From: an uncultured Pseudomonadota bacterium
GTDB lineage: Bacteria > Myxococcota_A > UBA796 > SXON01
Direction: 5' to 3'
Assembly: GCA_903959175.1 (NCBI GenBank)
Contig: CAJBVW010000249.1
Location: forward strand, 1-46,495
Length of the DNA stretch: 46,495 bases
Shown one piece after another: positions 1 through 17,676 of this stretch; position 1 is the first letter of the stretch; each line of letters opens with the position of its first letter. The notes under the pieces were generated by a model. That model saw only the letters and a program-made list of their open reading frames with translations, did no database searches and was not told where the DNA came from. Position numbers and translations under genes: made by a program.

Positions 1-470
1 AGGAGCACGACCGCGGCGAGGGCGCACGCGGCCACGGCGGCGAGCACACCGACGCGACGGGCGGTGGCGCCCGTGCGGCTCGGGGTCGCGACGCTGCGCG
101 CGGGGGCGGCGACGGGGCGGGCCTCGGTGAGGAGGCGGTCGAGGAAGGCGGCCCGGCCGGAGGTGGACGACGGGGCGCGGGCGAGCGCGCGGCTGCGGAT
201 CGGGTGCGAGGGGCGGAGGAGGTCCGCGTCGGGGAAGGCGGCCGCGAAGGCGCCGTCGAGGTCGGGCGCGTCGAACGTCATGCGGGAGAGGCGGGCGGTC
301 AGCGCGGGCGGCGGCGCGTCGAGCGAGAGCCCGCCGAGCAGGCCGGGGAGCGCGGACATCTCCGCCCAGGCGCGGGAGTGCGCGGGGTCGGCGGCGATGC
401 GGGCGCGGAGGGCGGCCTCGGAGGGGGCGTCGAGGTCGCCGGCGAGGAGCCGGGAGAGTTCCTGGTACAT
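1..470 (-). CDS. Putative anti-sigma factor (partial, 3' end outside window)
   Basis: The reading frame begins with ATG at 470 and overlaps the sigma-factor stop by one base (TGATG). It stays open to the window edge, giving about 156 residues. The N-terminus (MYQELSRLLAGDLDAPSEAA...) resembles the short helical start of anti-sigma factors, which typically reads as a small acidic count of residues followed by an ARIAADP-like segment. It lacks the HxxxCxxC zinc-binding motif of ZAS-type anti-sigma factors. After a Pro/Arg/Ala-rich stretch, a hydrophobic segment starts at about residue 142 (VGVLAAVAACALAAVVLL) and runs off the window, probably a membrane helix. The inferred role is to hold the adjacent ECF sigma factor at the membrane. 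Position and coupling support this more than any recognisable motif. Confidence 0.65.
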   Translation of the reverse strand, partial: MYQELSRLLAGDLDAPSEAALRARIAADPAHSRAWAEMSALPGLLGGLSLDAPPPALTARLSRMTFDAPDLDGAFAAAFPDADLLRPSHPIRSRALARAPSSTSGRAAFLDRLLTEARPVAAPARSVATPSRTGATARRVGVLAAVAACALAAVVL

Positions 471-979
471 CACGGGCCTCCCAGCAGTTCCATCAGGCGC
501 GCGCGCGCTCGGTGGAGCCGAGACTTGACCGTCCCCACGGGGACGCCCTCCTCTTCGGCGATGTCCTCGAGGGCGACCCCGTGGACGTGGTGAAGGATGA
601 CGACGCGCCGCTGCACGTCCGGGATCTGCGCCAGCGCGCCCTCGAGCTTGCCGAGCTCCGGCCGCGGCGTGACGCTCACGAAGAGCTCCTCGTCGGCGTC
701 CACCGAGATGCCGCGCACCTTGCGGCGGCGGTGGCGGTCGACCAGGTGGCGGTGCGTGATGCGGGCCACCCACGTCTTCACCGAGGCGGGGCCGTCCGGA
801 TCGAAGCGGGGGAGGGCGCGGAGCACCTTCTCCCAGATCTCCTGGCAAGCGTCTTCCGGGTCGGGGTCGAGCTGGCGGCTGATGGACCACACCACCGGCG
901 AGAGGTGCTCGATCAGCGCGCGCCGGGCGTCCGGGTCGCCTCCGATGGCCATCGTCAGCATGGTGTGGTGGGTGAGCAT
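470..979 (-). CDS. ECF-type RNA polymerase sigma factor
   Basis: A 169-residue protein of normal ECF (sigma-70 family) length. Region 2 covers the N-terminal half, with the region 2.2-2.4 pattern DACQEIWEKVLRALPRFDP followed by the basic helix THRHLVDRHRRRK. Region 4 covers the C-terminal third, with a helix-turn-helix of the usual form (LEDIAEEEGVPVGTVKSRLHRARARL). It should direct core polymerase to a small regulon. The ATG at 979 is chosen; an in-frame GTG at 1012 and an ATG at 961 are alternatives, and none has a strong Shine-Dalgarno sequence. The next gene downstream starts inside its stop codon and looks like a membrane anti-sigma factor. The gene lies 102 bases downstream of the MopE-type lipoprotein on the same strand, so the two may share transcripts. 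Confidence 0.9.
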   Translation of the reverse strand: MLTHHTMLTMAIGGDPDARRALIEHLSPVVWSISRQLDPDPEDACQEIWEKVLRALPRFDPDGPASVKTWVARITHRHLVDRHRRRKVRGISVDADEELFVSVTPRPELGKLEGALAQIPDVQRRVVILHHVHGVALEDIAEEEGVPVGTVKSRLHRARARLMELLGGP

Positions 980-1081
980 GGGCTTCGTCACCGTACACGC
1001 AGACGGGCCCACCCGCGTTCCGGAAGGATGTGACCTTTTCGTGGAGGCGGCGCCGGCGTCCGTCGGGGTGGGGGGGCCGAG

Positions 1082-4933
<3,852 letters not shown>

Positions 4934-5098
4934 CGGGATCCCAGGTCGGCTGCCCGGCATCGGCCACGACCGCCGACGGTTGAGCGCGGTCTGCGGAATT
5001 GATCGATCGAAACCCGGATCCGGCGGCGCCGGCGGAGGGCGGGGCTCGGAGGCTGCCCTGCGCGGCGGGGCGGGCTACGTGGGGGCCCGGAGGGGGGG

Positions 5099-6013
5099 AT
5101 GGGCGTCCGGATGGAGCACGACGGTCCGATCACGAGGGTGATCCTCGACCGCGCGCCCTACCGCCGCACCCACGCCGACGCGCTCGTCGCCTTCGCTGGC
5201 GCCAACCCGCCGAGCCCGCTCCTCGCCCTCCCCGCGCGCCGCATCCTCGTGTCGCTCGCGCCGCCGGAGGGCGTGTTCGACCTCGCGCGGGACGGCCGCC
5301 GGTGCTTCGTCGCCGCCGTGGTCGACCGCTGCGACAACCTCCACGACGCCGCGCTCCTCGAGGTCCTCGGGTGGGACCGCGACGTGCCGCTGGACACCCT
5401 CCTCGCCGAGGTCACCCCCGACGCCCTCGAGGTCGGCCGCGCCGCCGGGCGCGCGCTCCTCTCGCTCTCGCTCCCGGCCGGGGTGGGCGGCGATCTTGCG
5501 GCCGCCGGGTGGGCCGTCGCGGAGGGCAGCTACATCCTCGAGCGCGACCGCTCGCCGTGGGACACGCCGCCGCTCCCGCCCGGCGCGCGCTGGGAAGACC
5601 TCGATCGGCGCGGCGTCGCGGAGCACTACGCGGTGCTGCGGGCCGCCTTTGCGGACGATCCCGCCATGATGGTGCCCGACCTCGCCACCTTCTCCGCGGT
5701 GTCACTCGGGGCGCCGCTCCCGGTACGCGTGTTGCGACGCGACGGGTGCGAGCTGGCTTTTTCCCGTGTCACCGTCGAGGATGGGCGGGTGGGCTACGTG
5801 GCGAGCATCGGGCGGGCGCCGGAATGGCGGGGGCGGGGCCTGGGTTGTGTCGCCCTGGCCGAGGCCCTGCGCCAGCTCGCGACGCAGCCCGTGGGGCGCT
5901 TCCGCCTCGGCGTGACCGCCACCAACACCGCGGCCGTCGCGCTCTACCTGCGCGCCGGGTTCCGCGTACTCGAGACCTGGCAGACCTGGCGACGCCCCCT
6001 GGAGAGCGCATGA
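5099..6013 (+). CDS. GNAT family N-acetyltransferase
   Basis: A 304-residue protein. The C-terminal half (about 165-300) is a GNAT fold: an RRDGCELAFSRVTVEDGRVGYVASIG strand pair is followed by the acetyl-CoA pyrophosphate-binding loop EWRGRGLG (the Q/RxxGxG/A motif), and by TNTAAVALYLRAGFRVLETW, the standard C-terminal GNAT signature. The N-terminal half has no recognisable fold; it may be a degenerate second GNAT domain, as in other tandem GNATs. The start ATG at 5099 has GGAGG at 5089-5093, five bases upstream. Its stop overlaps the start of the reductase gene by four bases (ATGA), so the two are co-translated. The acetyl acceptor cannot be told from sequence. Confidence 0.85.
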   Translation: MGVRMEHDGPITRVILDRAPYRRTHADALVAFAGANPPSPLLALPARRILVSLAPPEGVFDLARDGRRCFVAAVVDRCDNLHDAALLEVLGWDRDVPLDTLLAEVTPDALEVGRAAGRALLSLSLPAGVGGDLAAAGWAVAEGSYILERDRSPWDTPPLPPGARWEDLDRRGVAEHYAVLRAAFADDPAMMVPDLATFSAVSLGAPLPVRVLRRDGCELAFSRVTVEDGRVGYVASIGRAPEWRGRGLGCVALAEALRQLATQPVGRFRLGVTATNTAAVALYLRAGFRVLETWQTWRRPLESA

Positions 6014-6795
6014 CGGAGATCCTCGGCGCCCGCATCGTGGAGAACCGCGAGGTCGCCCGCGCTACACGCTGGCTCGTCATCGAGACCGACGAGCCCCCGG
6101 AGATGGCCTACGTGCCCGGCCACATCGTGGCGCTGTACGTGCCGAGCCCGGGTGAGAAGTGGGTGCGCCACCCCTACACCGTGTCGTGGGCCGAGGGCGC
6201 GCGCATCGGCGTGCTCTACCGCGTCGTCCGCGGCGGCCGCACCAGCCCCTTCATGGCGACGATGACCGCCGGCGACACCCTCCGCCTCGGCGGGCGCTTC
6301 GGCGAGGCCGTCTCCACCCTCGTCGACCCCGAGGCCGCCGCCATCGTCGGCGTGTCTACCGGCTCCGGCGTCGGCCCCCTCCACGGCTTCGCCGCGCGCG
6401 CCCTCCCGAACGACCCGCGCCCGATCACCCTCCTCGCCGGCTTCCGTGACGCCGCAGACGCCGCGCTCGTCCCCGAGCTCGACGCCCTGGCCGCCGCGCA
6501 CCCCCACTTCTCCTGGCGCGCCGCCCTCTCCCGCCCGGACGCCGGCGCCCTCGCCGGCCGCGCCCTCGCCGGCCGCGTCACCGCCCACGTCGGCACCCTC
6601 CGCGCGCTCGGTGTCTCCCCGCTCGCTACGCACTGGCACCTCATCGGGAACGGCGCGATGGCGATCGACCTGCGCGCGGGCCTGCTCGCCGGGGGCGTCT
6701 CCCGCGAGCGGGTCACCTTCGAGACCTACCACAACCGCGGCACGAGCCCCGATCTCGCCGTCGTGGCAGCGATCGCGGCGGCCCTCGCCCGGTAG
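6010..6795 (+). CDS. Ferredoxin-NADP reductase-like FAD/NAD(P)-binding oxidoreductase
   Basis: A 261-residue protein with the two-domain plan of the ferredoxin-NADP+ reductase superfamily. The FAD-binding beta-barrel carries the R-x-Y-[ST] motif as RHPYTVS (53-59). The NAD(P)-binding domain has GVSTGSGVGPLHGF (about 114-127), matching the usual G-T-G-x-[AG]-P loop, and ends with an aromatic-containing segment (TFETYHN). It probably moves electrons between NAD(P)H and a partner through FAD. There is no [2Fe-2S] domain. Start ATG 6010 overlaps the upstream acetyltransferase stop (ATGA); the frame is open further upstream but that extension is antisense-like Arg/Pro-rich sequence and is not coding. 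Redox partner unknown. Confidence 0.85.
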   Translation: MTEILGARIVENREVARATRWLVIETDEPPEMAYVPGHIVALYVPSPGEKWVRHPYTVSWAEGARIGVLYRVVRGGRTSPFMATMTAGDTLRLGGRFGEAVSTLVDPEAAAIVGVSTGSGVGPLHGFAARALPNDPRPITLLAGFRDAADAALVPELDALAAAHPHFSWRAALSRPDAGALAGRALAGRVTAHVGTLRALGVSPLATHWHLIGNGAMAIDLRAGLLAGGVSRERVTFETYHNRGTSPDLAVVAAIAAALAR

Positions 6796-6822
6796 GGTAC
6801 GCGCCCCCGCCCGGCCGAGGGC

Positions 6823-11949
<5,127 letters not shown>

Positions 11950-12043
11950 GGGGATCTCCAACGATCCCCCTTTCGGCCCAGGGCCGATCGATCTTTAACG
12001 GCGGCTCGCGCTTCGTCGGATCTCAGGGCGATTCGCGCCCCGC

Positions 12044-14278
12044 CTACACCCCCTCGGGCACCAGCAACCGCTCGAGCAGCGCCCGCGCCGCCTCGACGCC
12101 GTCCACGCGGTGGCGCGCCGGCAGCGGCACGTCGCCGACCTGCACGGTGTGCGCGTCCGCGGGGAGCGCCGCGAACAGGTCGATGTCGGTCGTGTCGTCC
12201 CCGAGCGCGAGCACGACGCCCTCAAGCTCGCCGCGCTCCCGCATCGCCGTCGCGATCGAGCCTTTGCTCGTCCCGCGCGCGCGCAGCTCCAGCACACGGT
12301 TCCCGGGGAGCACGTCGACGGGCAGCCACCGGGCGTACTCGTCCGCGGCGCGGCGCAGCTCCTCGGGGGCCTCCAGGAGGCCCGACTCGCGGTAGTGGAA
12401 GGCGAGCGAGGCGGTCTTCTCCTCGATGGCGGTGCCTGGCACGCGCTCGGTCCACGCCTCCAAGGTGGGGCGGACGAGGGCCTTCCAGTCGTCGGGCGGC
12501 ACGGGGCGCATGACCCACGCGGTCTGCCCGGGCCAGCGCGACCACAGCCCGTGTTCGGCGTGGAGGCCGAGGGGGAGGTGGCCGAACCAGCGCTCGAGGT
12601 CGGCGCGGCGCCGCCCGCTGACGAGGTGGACGGCGGTGCCGGGCAGGATCGCGAGACGATGCAGGAGCGAGAGCAGGGCTGCGTCGGGCGCGGCGAGGGA
12701 GGGGCGCGGCGCGAAGGGGACGAGGGTGCCGTCGTAGTCGAGCAGGAGCACGCGGCGGGGCGCGGCGCGGAGGGTGGCGAGCACGTCGTCGATACGACGC
12801 ACGGGGGTGGGGGAGGCCGGTCCGATGCGGGCGAGCGGCGCGGTCAGGTGGCCGAGGAAGCGGGCGGCCCAGGCGTGGACGTCGCCGACCTCGACGCGGG
12901 CGCGCAGGGCGGTCATGCGGGCGCGGCGCTCGAGGGCGGGCATCGTGAGGGCGCGGGCCATGGCGGTGGCGGTGCCGGAGATGTCGTAGGGGTTCACGAG
13001 CACGGCGGCGTCGAGCTCGTCGGCGGCGCCGGCCAGCTCGGAGAGGAGCAGCACGCCGTCGAGGTCCCCGCGGGCGGCCACGAACTCCTTGGCGACGAGG
13101 TTCATGCCGTCGCGCAGCGGGGTGACGAGCATGACCTGCGCGGCGCGGTAGTGGGCCACCACCTGCTCCTCGGTGAGCGCGCGGTACACGTAGTGGATCG
13201 GCACGATGGCGCCGTACGTGTGGAGGCCGTTGATGCGCCCGACGAGCTCTTCCACCTGACGACGCATCTGGCGGTATGCGTCGAGGCGCTCCCGGCTCGG
13301 CACGGCGACCTGGAGCAAGCGCGTGGTGCCGCGCAGGGCGGGCTCGCGCTCGAGGAGGCGCTCGAAGGCCAGCATGCGGCGGGGGATGCCCTTGGTGTAG
13401 TCGAGCCGGTCGATGCCGAGGAGCAGGTGCGTGCCCGGCTCCCGCAAGGCGGTGGCCTCGGCGTTGACCCCCACGCTCTCCGCGCTCGCGTGGAGGCCGG
13501 CGAAGTCGACCCCCATCGGCGCGACGACGAGGCGCACGCACCGGCCGCCCACCCGGAGCTCCTGGGCCCCCTCCGCGTCGGGAGCGGCGCTACGCTCGAC
13601 CCGGTGCCCGAGCACGAGGGAGACGGCGTCTGCGAAGTGGCGACGGTAGGCCGCGGTGTGGAAGCCGATCACGTCCGCGCCGAGCAGGCCCTCGAGGATC
13701 GCCTCGCGCATCGCGAGCGTGCGGAACACCTCCGCGGAGGGGAACGGGATGTGGAGGAAGTAGCCGATCCGCAGCCCCGGGCGGCGCTGGCGGAGGAGCG
13801 CGGGGACGAGGCAGAGCTGGTAGTCGTGCACCCAGGCGATGTCGCCGGCGCGGGCCTCCTCGGCGGTGATGTCCGCGAAGCGGGTGTTCACGCGGACGTA
13901 GGCGTCCCATGAGGTGGCCTCCAGCGGCACGCGGTCGAGGAGGTAGTGGAAGAGCGGCCAGAGCACGCCGTTGGCGAAGCCGTCGTAGTAGGCGGTGACC
14001 TCGGCGGGGGAGAGCGGCACCGAGCGCACCCGCATCGCGTCGAGGTGGCGCCCGAGCTCGGCGCGCTGGCCCGGTGTGAGGCGGGAGGTGTCGCCGGGCC
14101 AGCCGATCCACAGGCTGTCGGGGTCGGCGTGGACGCCGCGGAGCCCCGTGGCGAGGCCGCCGGCGCTGCGCTCGGCGGCCACTTGGCCGCGTTCGAGCCG
14201 CACCGTGATGGGCAGGCGGTTCGACACGAGGAGGAGACGCGGGATCGGGAGCTCCTCGATCGCCCTGGATCTAAGCAC
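12044..14278 (-). CDS. otsAB: Fused trehalose-6-phosphate synthase / trehalose-6-phosphate phosphatase
   Basis: A 744-residue two-domain enzyme. The N-terminal GT20 domain (about 1-470) makes trehalose-6-phosphate from a nucleotide-glucose and glucose-6-phosphate. It carries VSNRLP near the N-terminus, the AGGLATGL loop, [19 protein letters not shown], the RLDYTKGIP phosphate/nucleotide site and [13 protein letters not shown]. The C-terminal HAD phosphatase domain (about 495-744) has [11 protein letters not shown] (nucleophile Asp), SGRR, GLHAEHG and [12 protein letters not shown], so the trehalose-6-phosphate would be dephosphorylated by the same chain. Start is GTG 14278; no ATG precedes the conserved VSNRLP. 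The product is cytoplasmic and gives an osmoprotectant. The fusion order OtsA-OtsB is common in plants and yeast and found in some bacteria. Confidence 0.95.
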   Translation of the reverse strand: MLRSRAIEELPIPRLLLVSNRLPITVRLERGQVAAERSAGGLATGLRGVHADPDSLWIGWPGDTSRLTPGQRAELGRHLDAMRVRSVPLSPAEVTAYYDGFANGVLWPLFHYLLDRVPLEATSWDAYVRVNTRFADITAEEARAGDIAWVHDYQLCLVPALLRQRRPGLRIGYFLHIPFPSAEVFRTLAMREAILEGLLGADVIGFHTAAYRRHFADAVSLVLGHRVERSAAPDAEGAQELRVGGRCVRLVVAPMGVDFAGLHASAESVGVNAEATALREPGTHLLLGIDRLDYTKGIPRRMLAFERLLEREPALRGTTRLLQVAVPSRERLDAYRQMRRQVEELVGRINGLHTYGAIVPIHYVYRALTEEQVVAHYRAAQVMLVTPLRDGMNLVAKEFVAARGDLDGVLLLSELAGAADELDAAVLVNPYDISGTATAMARALTMPALERRARMTALRARVEVGDVHAWAARFLGHLTAPLARIGPASPTPVRRIDDVLATLRAAPRRVLLLDYDGTLVPFAPRPSLAAPDAALLSLLHRLAILPGTAVHLVSGRRRADLERWFGHLPLGLHAEHGLWSRWPGQTAWVMRPVPPDDWKALVRPTLEAWTERVPGTAIEEKTASLAFHYRESGLLEAPEELRRAADEYARWLPVDVLPGNRVLELRARGTSKGSIATAMRERGELEGVVLALGDDTTDIDLFAALPADAHTVQVGDVPLPARHRVDGVEAARALLERLLVPEGV

Positions 14279-14378
14279 GTCGACGGGGGCCCCGCGGTCC
14301 GGTGTCCTTCGGTGCCCCGGTGCGGGCGCCGCCGGAGGGTGCGCGGGCGCCGCCGCGCCACGAGGTTACCCACCGGCC

Positions 14379-15191
14379 ATGCACAGCGTGTTCGTGACCG
14401 GCCTCCTGCCGTGGATCGACGCCCGGCGGCTCCTCGGCCCCGGCGAGTGGACGTTCGAAGCCCGCACCGCGCGCACCGAGCTGGTCACCCACGCCGCGGC
14501 CGATCTCGCGGCGCGCCTCCACAACGTCGCTCTCGGCGGCTCGCCCATCACCGCCGAGTTCCGCCCCGCGCTGCCCCGCCCCGCCGTCCGCGCGGCCCGC
14601 ACCACGGACGCCCGGCGCCGCCGCGACACCTCGCCGGGCTTCACGCGCCCCGGCGTTCGCCTCGACGAGGAGGGCAGGTTCTCCCTCACCCCCGAGGCCC
14701 TCGCGCTCGAACTCGGGCGCCGCTTCTCGGGCCGGCTCGTGGTGGACGCCACCGCCGGCGCCGGCGGCAACAGCATCGGCTTCGCGCGCGGCGGCTGCCG
14801 CGTGGTCGCCATCGAACAGAGCGCCGCCCGCCTCGCCGACGCGCGTCACAACGCGCGCGTGTACGGCGTCGAGGGCGCCATCGAGTTCCTGCACGGAGAC
14901 GCCCTCGCCCTCGCCCCGAAGCGCGCCCACGAGGACGCAATCCTCTTCCTCGACCCCCCCTGGGGCGTGGACTGGCCGCGCGCCGGCCTCGGCGTCGCCG
15001 ACCTGCCGCTCCTCGACGCCGCCCTGCGCGCCGGGATCGACCGCGGCTACCACACGCTCGTGCTCAAGCTCCCGCCCTCCTTCCGCGCCTCCGAGCTCGA
15101 CGGCGGCCGCCCCGAGGCCGTCTACGGCTTCGCCCCCGGGGACACGCGTCGGGTGAAGTTCCTGCTCGTGACGCGGCCCGCTTTGCGGTAG
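14379..15191 (+). CDS. TGS1-like class I SAM methyltransferase
   Basis: A 270-residue protein. The C-terminal 180 residues resemble the catalytic domain of trimethylguanosine synthase (TGS1, RNA cap guanine-N2 methyltransferase). GVRLDEEGRFSLTPEALA (92-109) parallels the human TGS1 stretch with DREGWFSVTPEKIA. The SAM-binding motif I is VVDATAGAGGN (121-131), followed by VVAIEQ; ARHNARVYGV and IEFLHGD match the next TGS1 blocks. Motif IV is LDPPWG (191-196), keeping the PPWG tryptophan that stacks on the cap in TGS1, with Asp in place of the usual Ser. The first 85 residues are unassigned. The target is probably RNA, but bacteria lack m7G caps, so the true substrate is unknown. Start ATG 14379. 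The gene is divergent from otsAB. Confidence 0.8.
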   Translation: MHSVFVTGLLPWIDARRLLGPGEWTFEARTARTELVTHAAADLAARLHNVALGGSPITAEFRPALPRPAVRAARTTDARRRRDTSPGFTRPGVRLDEEGRFSLTPEALALELGRRFSGRLVVDATAGAGGNSIGFARGGCRVVAIEQSAARLADARHNARVYGVEGAIEFLHGDALALAPKRAHEDAILFLDPPWGVDWPRAGLGVADLPLLDAALRAGIDRGYHTLVLKLPPSFRASELDGGRPEAVYGFAPGDTRRVKFLLVTRPALR

Positions 15192-15207
15192 GCCGCCGCC
15201 GCCTACC
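15187..15207. terminator. Possible short hairpin between convergent genes
   Basis: Inverted repeat GGTAGGC (15187-15193) and GCCTACC (15201-15207) with a 7-nt spacer. It overlaps both convergent stop codons. It could end transcription from both sides, but there is no T-run on either strand, so the assignment is weak. Confidence 0.3.
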
Positions 15208-16240
15208 CCACCGCGCCCCCGAACAGCCGCCCCGCGCCCCACGTCGCCGCGCCCGCCGCCGCGCCGATGGCGAGCATGCGGAGCCCGCCCATGACGGCGC
15301 TCCGGCCCGAGAAGAGCGAGAGCGCGGCGCCCACGGCGAAGAGCGCGGCGGAGGCCAGGGCCGCGGAGACGGGCACGGCGTAGGGCAGGGCGAGGGCGAG
15401 CGGGAGGAGGGGGAGGGCGGCGCCGAGGGCGAAGGCGGCGAAGGACGAGATCGCGGCGCCCCAGGGGGAGCCGAGGTCGTCGGGGTCGAGGCCGAGCTCC
15501 TCGCGGGCGAGGGTGGCGAGGGCGCGCTCGGGGTCGGCCACGAGGAGGGTGGCGACGCGGTGGGCCTCCTCCGGGGGGAGGCCGCGCGCGACGTAGATGA
15601 GGGCGAGCTCCTCGGCCTCCGCCTCGGGGTAGCGGCCGAGCTCGTCGCGCTCCTCGGCGATCTGCTTCTCGAACAGCTCGCGCTGGCTCGCCATCGAGAC
15701 CCACTCGCCCGCCGCCATCGAGAACGCGCCCGCGAGCAGGCCCGCGACCCCGGAGAGCAGCACGGTGTCGGGGCTGGCGGAGGCGCCGGCGACTCCGAGG
15801 ATGAGGCTCGTGTTGGACACGAGGCCGTCGTTCACGCCGAAGACCGCCGCGCGGAGGGTGCCGCCCTTGCCGCCGCCGTGGCGCCGGCCGACGTCCTCCA
15901 CCCGCGTGGGGAAGATGTGCCCGGTGAGGGGCGGGAGCGGGGACCAGGCGGACAAGCCGCGGATCTTGAGGGAGGGGAGGACGGAGCGGAGGCGGCGCGG
16001 GCCGACGATGCCGGCGAGCCACGCCACGAAGCGCACGCGCGGGGTCGGGACGAGCGGGGGCACGGTGCCGCCCTTCGCCCGGATGTCGGCGGCGATGAGG
16101 TCGGCCTGCTTCGCGGACGCGGCCTGGAGGCCCTCGAAGAGGGCGCGCAGCCGCGGGTCGGGCTCGGCGGCGACGAGGGCCCCGTAGAGCCAGGTGGACT
16201 GGGCTTCGTCGGTCCAGCGCTCCGCGTCGGACTCGCTCAC
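15203..16240 (-). CDS. Ferritin-like / VIT1-CCC1 family transporter
   Basis: A 345-residue membrane protein. The N-terminal part (about 5-60) is a short rubrerythrin/ferritin-like helical region (TDEAQSTWLYGALVAAEPD). The C-terminal part is the VIT1 (vacuolar iron transporter) domain with its hallmark first helix AAVFGVNDGLVSNTSLILGVAG and second block AGAFSMAAGEWVSM, a hydrophilic helical insert rich in Glu (metal-binding region in plant VIT1), and two or three further helices. VIT1/CCC1 proteins export Fe2+ or Mn2+ from the cytoplasm in exchange for protons, and bacterial forms with a ferritin-like domain are known (MbfA-type). GTG 16240 overlaps the stop of the upstream gene (GTGA), so it is translationally coupled to the membrane SRPBCC protein. 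Substrate metal is inferred. Confidence 0.85.
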   Translation of the reverse strand: MSESDAERWTDEAQSTWLYGALVAAEPDPRLRALFEGLQAASAKQADLIAADIRAKGGTVPPLVPTPRVRFVAWLAGIVGPRRLRSVLPSLKIRGLSAWSPLPPLTGHIFPTRVEDVGRRHGGGKGGTLRAAVFGVNDGLVSNTSLILGVAGASASPDTVLLSGVAGLLAGAFSMAAGEWVSMASQRELFEKQIAEERDELGRYPEAEAEELALIYVARGLPPEEAHRVATLLVADPERALATLAREELGLDPDDLGSPWGAAISSFAAFALGAALPLLPLALALPYAVPVSAALASAALFAVGAALSLFSGRSAVMGGLRMLAIGAAAGAATWGAGRLFGGAVG

Positions 16241-17610
16241 GAGGCGACCGCTTCGGCGGCGATGTGCTCGAGCACCCGTCGATGGATGTCGTGGAGGAGG
16301 GAGTCGCTCCAGAGCGTCCAGTAGAGCTGGGGGCCCATGTCGAGCGTGTACCAGGTGGTGCCCTGGAGGCGCGTGCCGCCGTCGGGGAGCGGGGTGAGGA
16401 GGAATTCGCCGCGGCGGCTCTTGAGCGTGCCCTGGAGGTGGGGCGCGTCCACCACGCGGAAGGGGTTCCACTCCGTCATCACCGGGGGCTGGCCGGTCAC
16501 GTCGAAGCCGAGCCGACCCACGCCGGTGGCGGAGTCCTGGGGCGGCTCCCAGACCGTGATGGGCTCGACGAAGGGGCCGGTGGAGAACTCGCAGTAGCGG
16601 ACGGCGCCGACGCCGGAGCCCTCGATGCGGGCGCGCACCGGGTAGGCGACGCCGTTGTCGAGCCACCAGCTCCCGGTGCCTTGGGCGGCGGTGGGGGCGG
16701 CGATCTCGGGGAAGGCGATGACGAGGCCCCACACGGCCTCGGGCGGGGCGGCTACGTCCACCACGGTCACGACGGGGCGCAGCTCCGGCTCGGAGGGGTC
16801 GAGCACGGTGAGGGCGGGCACGACGGCGAAGGAGGCGACGACGCTACGACCCTCGGCCCGCGCGAGGGCCGCGCCGAGCAGGCCGCCGATCGCCGCGAGA
16901 ACGACGGCGATGGGCGCCGCCATCGCGATGCAGAGGATGCCCTCGAGCGCGAAGAGCAGCATCAGCCCGCCAGTGACCGCCACGGTCAGCGTCGTGACCG
17001 CGAGGGTGGCGAGCGTGCCCTGGGGCCGGCGCAGGTTGAACAGCCAGCTCGCGACGCCGCCCATCAGCACCGGCGCCCCCACGAACAGCCCGGCGCCGTA
17101 CTCCCCGAGCACGTACACCGATAGGACGGTCATCCCGAGGCCCGACGCCACGCCGGCGCCGACGCCCATCATCGCGGCCCAGGTGGCGCGGTCCAGGCCC
17201 TGGAGGGGCGCGGGGACGAGCGCGGTGCCCGGATCCTTGGCGGCGCGGGTGGGCGCGAGGGAGAGGGCGGCGATCGCCACGTAGTTGACGATCGGCACGT
17301 AGAAGAGGAGGCCGAGCGGCGCGGGCAGGCCGGCGTCCTGGGCGCGGCGCACGCTCATGGTGCCGCCGATCCAGGCGAAGGGGAGCGTCCAGAGGAGCAG
17401 GCCGAGCATCACGAGGTCCGACGGCTCCGCGCCGCTGAAGCGGAGCTGGGCGATCGGCAGGAGGTACAGGAGCGGCGAGGCCCACACGCCCGTGTCGAGG
17501 TAGAGGACGCCGGCGTCCACGAGGTACTTGGCGATGCCGAGTGCAAGCCCGGTCACGACGTAGACGCGGCGGGAAACGGGCGCGCGGATGGCGAGGACGG
17601 CGGGGACCAT
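16237..17610 (-). CDS. Multipass membrane protein with C-terminal SRPBCC/START-like domain
   Basis: A 457-residue protein. The first 265 or so residues contain about eight hydrophobic helices; the segment GTMSVRRAQDAGLPAPLGLL followed by FYVPIVNYVAI resembles DUF805 membrane proteins. The last 180 residues look like a SRPBCC/polyketide-cyclase domain: VVDVAAPPEAVWGLVIAFPEI at its start, a series of antiparallel strands ending in GTRLQGTTWYTLDM, and a long C-terminal helix (DIHRRVLEHIA). Such helix-grip folds bind hydrophobic ligands. ATG 17610 has GGAGCT upstream. It is the first gene of a two-gene operon with the VIT1-type transporter, overlapping it by four bases. Ligand and function unknown. 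Confidence 0.75.
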   Translation of the reverse strand: MVPAVLAIRAPVSRRVYVVTGLALGIAKYLVDAGVLYLDTGVWASPLLYLLPIAQLRFSGAEPSDLVMLGLLLWTLPFAWIGGTMSVRRAQDAGLPAPLGLLFYVPIVNYVAIAALSLAPTRAAKDPGTALVPAPLQGLDRATWAAMMGVGAGVASGLGMTVLSVYVLGEYGAGLFVGAPVLMGGVASWLFNLRRPQGTLATLAVTTLTVAVTGGLMLLFALEGILCIAMAAPIAVVLAAIGGLLGAALARAEGRSVVASFAVVPALTVLDPSEPELRPVVTVVDVAAPPEAVWGLVIAFPEIAAPTAAQGTGSWWLDNGVAYPVRARIEGSGVGAVRYCEFSTGPFVEPITVWEPPQDSATGVGRLGFDVTGQPPVMTEWNPFRVVDAPHLQGTLKSRRGEFLLTPLPDGGTRLQGTTWYTLDMGPQLYWTLWSDSLLHDIHRRVLEHIAAEAVAS

Positions 17611-17676
17611 CGGGAGCTCCGGCTCGAGGGGGGCGAGCGAGGCGAGGATAGCGGACTTCCGTCCGTGGCGCCGTCG

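Noticed and set aside
4999-6009. Upstream extension of the reductase reading frame to 4999
   Set aside because: It covers the acetyltransferase gene in another frame and translates to Arg/Pro-rich sequence; ATG 6010 with ATGA overlap is the natural start.
12026-12040. GGGCG-ATTCG-CGCCC inverted repeat downstream of otsAB as a terminator
   Set aside because: Only a 5-bp stem and no T-run; such repeats are expected by chance at this GC content.
16241-16732. Upstream extension of the VIT1-type gene to 16732
   Set aside because: It lies over the SRPBCC domain in another frame and is Arg/Pro/His-rich; GTG 16240 with GTGA overlap fits.
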